A DNA stretch of 20,635 nt from Anaerolineaceae bacterium UBA6801 (GTDB taxonomy: Bacteria > Chloroflexota > Anaerolineae > Anaerolineales > Anaerolineaceae). Made by a program: the position numbers and the translations under genes. The stretch is from contig DKFH01000120.1 in the NCBI GenBank assembly GCA_002452315.1, forward strand, positions 9,975 to 30,609, read 5' to 3'. Positions 15,165 through 20,635 of the stretch are shown piece after piece (positions within the stretch are counted from its first letter, which is position 1; each line of letters starts with the position of its first letter). The notes beneath the pieces were generated by a model. It saw only the letters and a list, made by a program, of their open reading frames with translations. It was not told where the DNA came from and did not search any database.

Positions 15165-16265
15165 TCAATTGCTCATCAATGGGATGATCTCTTCTTCCCA
15201 GCGCCGAGAAATCTCAGCACCGACTTCCGCATAGCGAGCAGCATCTGTGATCGGGATGGAGTTGGCATACTCGGATTGTTGAATGGTGGCATCCTGGATT
15301 TCCTGTGGAATCACAATGTCAGTGCGGGTAGGAACAGCACCACCCTTGGCAAGATTGATCTGGCCTTCGTCACTGAAGATGAACTCACGCGCCAGCGCTG
15401 CAGCAAAGGGATGAGGGGCATAGGCATTGATGACGGAGGCATACCCACTGAGAATGGACCCGTCGGAGGGAACGCCGACTGTGAAGGTATAGTTGGGTGT
15501 TTCGTTGCGATAGGTCAGCGCGTTGTAACTCCAGGTGACGCCCAGTTGAACTTCACCAGCCTGGATCCTTTGCAGGAGGATGTCGCCCTGGTCAATGCGG
15601 CCGGCACGCGCCATCTCGGCCCAGAATTCGAATGCCGGGTCAAGGTTGTCCATACTGCCGCCGAAAGCGTAGGCTGTGGCGAGGACATTGGCCTGACCGG
15701 TGGCCCCACCGATCACATCACCAATGGTGATCTTATAGGAGCCAGTACGAACATCTGCCCAAGAGGTTGGGGCTGGATCGTTGGTGACATCTTCGTTGAA
15801 GATGAAGGTGGTCACACCCGTATAGGCAATCATCCACAAACCGTCTTCTGCTTTAGCCCAATCTGGCACAGCATCCCAATAGGAGGTCTTATAGCCCTGC
15901 ACAAGGCCCCTGGCAATGGCATCGGCAGTAAAGCCGAGCCCGATGTCACCGATGTCTTTGGTGGGGGCATCTTTTTCGTTTTCGAACATATTGAGTTCTT
16001 CAGCAGAGCTCATATCCGTATCCGCGTGGGTAATGCCGTAGGTGGCGGTGAACTCTTGCCAGGTTTCACCCCAGTTTGCCCAGGAATCGGGCATACCCAC
16101 GGATTCGACATGGCCTTCTTCTTTTGCTTTGGCGATGATTTCATCCAGGGTATAATCGTTCAGGTTAACGGATTCCGTATCACCTGTTGACCCGGCGCAG
16201 CTGACCAGCAGCATGGAGATGATGGCCATCAAGATTATCATCTTAATCATATTGTGCTTTTTCAT
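15165..16265 (-). CDS. ABC transporter solute-binding lipoprotein, predicted ethanolamine or related amine
   Basis: The 366-residue product begins with a lipoprotein signal peptide ending in LVSC (Cys23), giving a membrane-anchored extracytoplasmic binding protein. The body reads as a type II periplasmic binding protein of the iron/polyamine/2-aminoethylphosphonate group: LDEIIAKAKEEGHVESVGMP near the start, DIGLGFTADAIARGLVQGY, a hinge-like GVTTFIFNED, and EFIFSDEGQINLAKGGAVPT near the C-terminus. Aromatic residues that could cage an amine (several Trp and Tyr, for example WANWGETW and SYWDAVPDW) are frequent. A strong Shine-Dalgarno AAAGGAGAAG lies 4 nt before the ATG. It is the first gene of the block and the only one placed to set the substrate; ethanolamine is inferred from linkage to eutABC. 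Confidence 0.88.
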   Translation of the reverse strand: MKKHNMIKMIILMAIISMLLVSCAGSTGDTESVNLNDYTLDEIIAKAKEEGHVESVGMPDSWANWGETWQEFTATYGITHADTDMSSAEELNMFENEKDAPTKDIGDIGLGFTADAIARGLVQGYKTSYWDAVPDWAKAEDGLWMIAYTGVTTFIFNEDVTNDPAPTSWADVRTGSYKITIGDVIGGATGQANVLATAYAFGGSMDNLDPAFEFWAEMARAGRIDQGDILLQRIQAGEVQLGVTWSYNALTYRNETPNYTFTVGVPSDGSILSGYASVINAYAPHPFAAALAREFIFSDEGQINLAKGGAVPTRTDIVIPQEIQDATIQQSEYANSIPITDAARYAEVGAEISRRWEEEIIPLMSN

Positions 16266-16896
16266 TATGCTTCTCCTTTATGATGATTTGTATTTTGAAT
16301 TAATTTTGGAAACCAGTTTGGTTTAGACTTGGGCAGGACCTAATGCGTTTTCCTGCTTTATGGACTGTTGATTGATTAGCATATGCAGCCCATCGGATAA
16401 TTTTCTGCAATTTGATCGGCTGGTGGCCAGGTCATTGTTGGGGACACGGCCATCCCGCAATTTGTTTGGTTTCAATTCCTTAGCACGATCCCAACCGAAC
16501 TTCCAAATTGCTGGTGAAAAGCGCTTCAAATCATTGATTTTTCGATTGTACTACCGTCGCCCTATACCGACTCTCCTTTCTGTTGTCTCGAGGATGGACT
16601 TTAATTCTGGTCATGAAGCTTACCCTCTGAAAAACAACCGCCTACTAATAATCACAATAACTTTCAATGCCCCATCTATGCCATTATGCAGCCAATGATG
16701 TGGAACTGCTTTTCCAACAGGCGTCAGTGTTCGAGCATCGATGTGTATCCCGGGCAGTGAATACCTGGAGAGGGAAACCATACCCAAGGCCGTTCGTGTG
16801 AATCAATTATACAAGAAAATCATTAACTCGCATAGGTTTTAAAGGCCTACAACAATATTGTCTTGTATTTATCCTGGGTTGAACAGGCGCAAAATC
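16266..16896 (-). other. Gene-free stretch upstream of the transporter/eut block, possible long leader
   Basis: About 630 bp without a credible gene. Two short ORFs (68 aa minus, 108 aa plus) lack ribosome-binding sites and family text. On the minus strand several inverted pairs cluster between 16370 and 16520: GCAATTTG with CAAATTGC, TGGCC with GGCCA, and CAGCC with GGCTG. They could fold a structured leader. I looked for a cobalamin riboswitch box and for paired ANTAR-target hairpins and did not find convincing matches. A decayed gene is the alternative. Confidence 0.35.
16806..16811 (-). promoter_or_regulatory. Candidate -10 box for the transporter/eut block
   Basis: A perfect TATAAT reads on the minus strand just downstream of the preceding gene. 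No convincing -35 box exists at 16-18 bp. If used, it would give a leader of about 530 nt before the binding-protein gene. Confidence 0.25.
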
Positions 16897-17460
16897 CTAT
16901 TTTTGCCTGGTTTTAAGCACATACCTTAAGGCCATTCCAATCAGCAAGACCAACACCACGAAGCTGCTGCTGATAAATACCCACTTGATCAGCGTAAACA
17001 CGCCCGCCAGGTGATCGAGCACAGCCGTTGTTTGGGGGTATCTGCTCATAACGGTCGCAGCAGAGATGTTTTCGAGGTAATCGAAGAGTATGCCAGCCAC
17101 CGGCAGCAGGTTCAGACGTCCCCAGCGGCCCCAAGCCAGGTTGGCCCGTTTAACCAACCAGCTGATAGCGGTCACCAGGAAAGCGGTGTAGACCAGGGGA
17201 AAGACCAGGTCAAAGGTGAAGCGTGCCCGGATGTAGGCTGCCCGCCCTGTTGGCCCATAGGCTTCAGCCATTCGGTAAAGTTCAGCAGCAGTGTAGTAAA
17301 GCGACATGTCGGGTGACCCGACATCGCTGCTGTAGACTTCCGCTTTGGCCATCTGGTCTGGCAAAACTAGGGCGCTGAAGACGAGGACGAGCACCAAGCA
17401 GGCCAGCGCGAGGGGTCCAGTTGAGATTTTGAGCAACCAATGGGAAAGTTTTGCGATCAT
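16897..17460 (-). CDS. Four-helix membrane protein of unknown function
   Basis: The 187-residue product has about four hydrophobic segments: ALACLVLVLVFSALVLP near the N-terminus, FPLVYTAFLVTAISWLV, LNLLPVAGILFDYLENI, and VFISSSFVVLVLLIGMAL at the end. A polar extracytoplasmic loop with YTAAELYRMAEAYG and YIRARFTFD lies between the first two. FDYLENISAA and the R-x-R-F-T-F-D motif look conserved-like, but I cannot name a family. The start at 17460 is decided by AGGAGG 5 nt upstream; the frame upstream to 17478 covers that Shine-Dalgarno. It is alone, with non-coding DNA on both sides, so the context gives no function. Confidence 0.75.
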   Translation of the reverse strand: MIAKLSHWLLKISTGPLALACLVLVLVFSALVLPDQMAKAEVYSSDVGSPDMSLYYTAAELYRMAEAYGPTGRAAYIRARFTFDLVFPLVYTAFLVTAISWLVKRANLAWGRWGRLNLLPVAGILFDYLENISAATVMSRYPQTTAVLDHLAGVFTLIKWVFISSSFVVLVLLIGMALRYVLKTRQK

Positions 17461-17552
17461 TGTGGCCTCCTGGCTCATGGAAAGTATGGCAAAAAGTAGA
17501 TGTTCAAGGCTCTGCTACATTGATTGTATCAAATAACGGGGGAAAAACAGAC

Positions 17553-17632
17553 ATCCCGGGGGCCTTTTTCTGTTAATAGGTATTAATTCCTTGCATGGAC
17601 TGAATATATAATAATCTTCAGACCCCCGGGAT
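17553..17632. repeat. 80-bp palindromic repeat element, relative of the one at 7153-7250
   Basis: ATCCCGGGGGCCT (17553-17565) is an inverted repeat of AGACCCCCGGGAT (17620-17632) with one mismatch. Its ends share AGACCCCCGGG with the 98-bp element, and a degraded GACGC...GCGTC palindrome lies beside it as in that locus. The interior is AT-rich and non-coding. The rest of the gap (17479-17741) shows nothing else. Confidence 0.5.
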
Positions 17633-17741
17633 TAATTAACGTGGGGGTGGTGGTTAAAGAATTTGTTTTACGTAGAGACGCGCTGCCAGGGCGTCGTTAA
17701 TTAAATTGACTGGCGGAATGTGTTAATATTGCGGATGGTGG

Positions 17742-19781
17742 TTAATTATCGAGGTTCTGCAGTTTTTTACGCCAGGACATCAACAAATCATTTAGCGGCT
17801 CAGAGCCCACGATGGGTAGTGCGCGGTCGTCGAATTTGCTGGGATACATCAAAAACGGAAAACTTTGGGGACCGCCCACGCCACCGTGATGGCCAATCTG
17901 GTTTTCAAATCCGGTTAACCTGCCGGTGAGCGGGTCAAAAAAGGTGTTGACGATGATATCCGGGCAGTTGCTGAAAGTACATTCACGACGCAACAGGCCA
18001 GGGACATTGGGGGAATAATCCGCCAGGGGGTTGGCGCCTTCGAATGTGTCGTTCGAGAGGTAGTACAGCCCCTCTTTGCCCATGACAATATCCCCCCAGG
18101 TGATGCTGTTCACCAGGAGAAATCCGATCCCGGGGTGGTTGATCAACTCTACGATCAGGTTCGGGTAATAATTCTGGATAACCTCTAAGCTGAGGCGGCT
18201 TTCCGCCTCGGTGAAGTAGATCAGGCCGGTGCAGCCGGAGCCAAACACCACCAGGGGTGCGTCTACCGGCGAAATTGGGCTTTGAGCTGCAGGATTGGCT
18301 TTCCTCCTGGCGGAACCCGTTTTGATGCTTTCTTGGGTGATGCGGGCGATAAAACGATGCAAGACCTGGGTTGTGCGCGGCTTGCCTCGCAGGGCATCAT
18401 GCAGGAAAGCGTCAAACTTATCGAGCAAGTCATCATCGTCGACGGAATAAAAAACCTTCTTCTTGTCCTCGATCGCTCGCCTGACCAGGTCTTCCAGGGT
18501 CACCCCATAGGCTTTCTTGAATGGTACACCGGGGCTTTGTCCATGGTCTGAAAGCAGGATGATTTCATAAGGGTGTGGGGCAAGCCTGGCGGCGTGTTCA
18601 AGACGGTTAATGAAGCGGTCGATTTCCTCCAGGGTTTGAAATGCTTCCGTGGATTCTACACCGGTGTAATGTGCGACGTTATCATACCCGGTGAGGGAAG
18701 CATAGATAGCTGGTATGCCGCGCAGGATGTCGCCGATCACCACATACGTGGTCAGGGCTTGAAAGATCTGGCAGTCGGCAGCCCGGATGAACGCATACAG
18801 GAAATTCCTGGCATTGATCCCATCTTTATCACGTCGTAGGCGTTGATAGAGAGATTGTGCCCATTCCCTGAAAACACCGTAAATAAATTGGGTCAGCATG
18901 CGAAAAATAATAAGGGGGTTGATAATATAGAAGTACAGCCCTGGGCCAGTTTCGTGATCTCTTTCCAGTATTTTGCTGACCGTGAACAGGGTTTCCTTGG
19001 CATCCCCTGAGAACACATTGGCACGTGAGGCACCGCCTTGAGAAAGTAAGCCTCTGCCGTTACTTCTTTCGTTCTCAATTTCGGCGGCATCCCAAAGGCT
19101 GCCCGACCGGAAAGACTTTTGTTTTTTCCGATCCCACCAGCGGTAGCCGGGGATATTCTCATTATTGCCCAGCAAAATACCCGCCTGGATGGCCCCAGTT
19201 TGAGAAGAAAAGTCCGTTTCCCAGGCGGTGATATGATGTGAGCCCTGGTCAAGCCAGCTTTTCAAGGTAGGCATACGGCCGTTTTGGATGGCTTTTCTGA
19301 GAACTTCTTCACTGACCCCATCCAATTCGATGAATAAAATTCCTGGGACATCGCTCGTCTGAGGTCGGCCTCTTTTTAAGATCACCCTTCTGGAGATGAA
19401 CCGATCAAAGGCTTGATCGATGTCCAGAGACATGTAGCTTTCAACCACAACGGCAACTGCCGTGAGGATGAAAACAATCCACAGGCCAGATTGAAAGTCG
19501 ACAATTAAGATGCCTGGAATCTGATTGCCCAGATAGGTCAGCACACTGACGGTGACGAGGGTTGAGATCAGCGGGAACAACCAGCCTGGTAAATGTGAGA
19601 AAAACAGGATGAACAACCACCAGTACAACGATTGTGAAAGTAAAAAGATGATGGCAATCCCAATGGCTGGGAGCATGGATTCGATCACCAAACCCGGGAG
19701 CAATAATCCCAATACCACCATGGTTAAACTCTGGATGATGAGGATTGACAGGATTTGCCTGATTTGCTGACCGTATTTCAT
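17742..19781 (-). CDS. Holin-like membrane domain fused to an alkaline-phosphatase-superfamily phosphodiesterase
   Basis: The 679-residue product has four hydrophobic segments in residues 8-115, like proteins annotated 'phage holin family'. From about residue 145 it is a type I phosphodiesterase/nucleotide pyrophosphatase-like domain. Metal and nucleophile positions can be seen: Asp154 in FIELDGV, a Ser/Thr nucleophile region in TDFSSQTGAIQAGILLG (189-205), Asp367 and His371 in GYDNVAHYTG, Asp412 and His413 in LLSDHGQSPG, and a late His in GHHGGVGG (630-637). The complete set suggests an active hydrolase of a phosphate or phosphonate ester at the membrane, side not determined. The substrate is unknown. 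The Shine-Dalgarno is weak (GGAT about 10 nt away). It follows the VTT-domain gene on the same strand after 89 bp and may be cotranscribed. Confidence 0.85.
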   Translation of the reverse strand: MKYGQQIRQILSILIIQSLTMVVLGLLLPGLVIESMLPAIGIAIIFLLSQSLYWWLFILFFSHLPGWLFPLISTLVTVSVLTYLGNQIPGILIVDFQSGLWIVFILTAVAVVVESYMSLDIDQAFDRFISRRVILKRGRPQTSDVPGILFIELDGVSEEVLRKAIQNGRMPTLKSWLDQGSHHITAWETDFSSQTGAIQAGILLGNNENIPGYRWWDRKKQKSFRSGSLWDAAEIENERSNGRGLLSQGGASRANVFSGDAKETLFTVSKILERDHETGPGLYFYIINPLIIFRMLTQFIYGVFREWAQSLYQRLRRDKDGINARNFLYAFIRAADCQIFQALTTYVVIGDILRGIPAIYASLTGYDNVAHYTGVESTEAFQTLEEIDRFINRLEHAARLAPHPYEIILLSDHGQSPGVPFKKAYGVTLEDLVRRAIEDKKKVFYSVDDDDLLDKFDAFLHDALRGKPRTTQVLHRFIARITQESIKTGSARRKANPAAQSPISPVDAPLVVFGSGCTGLIYFTEAESRLSLEVIQNYYPNLIVELINHPGIGFLLVNSITWGDIVMGKEGLYYLSNDTFEGANPLADYSPNVPGLLRRECTFSNCPDIIVNTFFDPLTGRLTGFENQIGHHGGVGGPQSFPFLMYPSKFDDRALPIVGSEPLNDLLMSWRKKLQNLDN

Positions 19782-19870
19782 AGTGATGCTATCCGTGATT
19801 TTGAATGTTGGTTTGTGAACCTTGTGATGCCCGCCTTGCTCATGGGTTGATTAATGGGCAATCCACACAA

Positions 19871-20452
19871 TTATAACAGGCTAATCAGTTTGTCTCCCCC
19901 AAAGGCGATGAAAAACGCGCTCAATAAAGCCATGGTGAGGGTCGTTGGCAGGTAAAGTTTCATCGGCACATGGTAAGCACCAGCTACGTAACTTAATCCT
20001 CTCACGCCGCCGGGCATTAAACGGCCGAACAAAAGTATATATGGGGAATCAATGGGCATTTTTCCCAGGTTAAAGGGCAGGTTTTTCTTCTTTTCCTCGA
20101 AATCAAAAATATCGCCCAAGGTTTGGCCAATTTTGTACTCGATCAAGGCTGAAAGTGTATTTCCCAGCGCAGCCAACAGGGCAGCCTGGAGCGGACCAAG
20201 TAAAAGCGCTAGAAACAGCGTAATCGGAGAGGTTGGAATGAAGGTCAGGCCTAATAAAAGATAGATCAACAGGCTGGCCACCAGGGTGAGACGGATATTT
20301 TCTGTGACAAAACCCTGAAAGTCCTCAATCCTAAAGAAGATGGTCACAATCAAACCAAGAATCAGCACACCGACCAGGATGGAAATTTTGACCCTATTAT
20401 TCTTGGAGAGCTTTATCTCAGCTTGATCTTGTTGATTCGGGTTCACTGTCAT
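19871..20452 (-). CDS. TVP38/TMEM64 (VTT/SNARE-associated domain) membrane protein
   Basis: The 193-residue product has a charged N-terminus and about five hydrophobic segments. The VTT-domain hallmarks are FIPTSPITLFLALLLGPLQAAL followed by GNTLSALIEYKIGQ in the middle, and PYILLFGRLMPGGVRGLSYVAGAYHVP towards the C-terminus, a re-entrant loop with the conserved Arg-Pro-Gly. Members of this family and of the related DedA family are linked to lipid scrambling or flipping and membrane homeostasis; the exact substrate here is unknown. The start is weakly supported (GAG about 10 nt upstream). It lies between the exporter gene and the holin-like/phosphatase gene on the same strand. Confidence 0.87.
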   Translation of the reverse strand: MTVNPNQQDQAEIKLSKNNRVKISILVGVLILGLIVTIFFRIEDFQGFVTENIRLTLVASLLIYLLLGLTFIPTSPITLFLALLLGPLQAALLAALGNTLSALIEYKIGQTLGDIFDFEEKKKNLPFNLGKMPIDSPYILLFGRLMPGGVRGLSYVAGAYHVPMKLYLPTTLTMALLSAFFIAFGGDKLISLL

Positions 20453-20539
20453 TAGAAAATCTCGATCTTTTGGGTCATTAGTCGGCTGGTCAGTCTAACC
20501 TCGCTTATGTAAATGATGATGATAAATTTCACGACCAGA

Positions 20540-20635
20540 TTATACCGGCTGCATTTCGAATTGGCTGTAGTACAGCTCAGCATAGAACCCATTTTGCAGG
20601 AGCAGGTCGTCGTGGCTGCCCTGCTCAACGATGTC
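20540..20635 (-). CDS. ABC exporter (MsbA/multidrug type), C-terminal end, truncated by window edge
   Basis: The minus-strand frame is open from the window edge and ends at TAA after 31 residues. The text DIVEQGSHDDLLLQNGFYAELYYSQFE is the typical end of the nucleotide-binding domain of type IV ABC exporters, just after the H-loop region ('G.H.EL....G.Y..L...Q'). The rest of the protein is outside the window. The 87 bp between it and the VTT-domain gene show nothing notable. Confidence 0.85.
   Translation of the reverse strand, partial: DIVEQGSHDDLLLQNGFYAELYYSQFEMQPV

Noticed and set aside
15276..16190. Plus-strand ORF of 304 aa opposite the solute-binding protein
   Set aside because: Fully antisense to a clear lipoprotein binding protein; its translation has no family features and no ribosome-binding site.
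16370..16520. Possible cobalamin riboswitch (a TGACCTGGCCACCAGCC stretch on the minus strand)
   Set aside because: It only loosely recalls the B12 box; the expected surrounding core elements could not be found. A covariance-model scan would settle it.
16323..16698. Short ORFs of 68 aa (minus) and 108 aa (plus) upstream of the binding-protein gene
   Set aside because: No Shine-Dalgarno, no recognisable family text, overlapping each other on opposite strands; treated as chance ORFs in a leader or decayed region.

Overview
The window looks like a chromosomal segment from an anaerobic, multi-layered or monoderm environmental bacterium, most likely Chloroflexota (class Anaerolineae). This is inferred from the gene types: an Agl23-like membrane protein fused to an NHL propeller, a Pro/Thr-rich lipoprotein with an NBR1-type Ig domain, and a holin-like/phosphodiesterase fusion. 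No marker allows a firmer placement.

Layout. Bases 1-197 are the tail of rplT (ribosomal protein L20), followed by a bidirectional terminator. A 1.2 kb-residue-class (about 1190 aa) Agl23/NHL membrane protein runs on the minus strand to 3862 and shares an upstream region with a divergent NBR1-domain lipoprotein (4014-5036). A small two-helix membrane protein and tRNA-Ser(GGA) follow. Between these two lies a 211-bp element with perfect 15-bp terminal inverted repeats and a perfect 10-bp target duplication. From 5757 to 7500 there are decayed copies of the tRNA-Ser tail, a 33-bp direct repeat flanking a DUF2202 ferritin-like lipoprotein, and palindromic repeat elements.

The core of the window (7499-16265, all minus strand) is one colinear ethanolamine-utilisation block. 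In transcription order it is a lipoprotein solute-binding protein, two ABC permeases, an ABC ATPase, a hexameric microcompartment shell protein (EutM/PduA type), EutA, EutB, EutC and the trimeric shell protein EutL. The predicted job is ABC uptake of ethanolamine (or a related amine), then adenosylcobalamin-dependent cleavage by EutBC to acetaldehyde and ammonia inside a shell, with EutA reactivating EutBC. EutB keeps the known E. coli active-site residues at identical numbering, and EutC keeps its N-terminal shell-targeting helix. The block contains no aldehyde dehydrogenase (EutE), alcohol dehydrogenase (EutG), phosphotransacetylase (EutD), pentameric vertex protein (EutN), EutH permease or Eut regulator, which makes it an unusually reduced, transporter-linked eut locus.

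Upstream of the block is a gene-free stretch of about 630 bp. Beyond it lie a four-helix membrane protein of unknown function, a second copy of the palindromic repeat, a holin-like/phosphodiesterase fusion, a TVP38/TMEM64 (VTT domain) membrane protein, and the C-terminal end of an MsbA-type ABC exporter that runs off the window.
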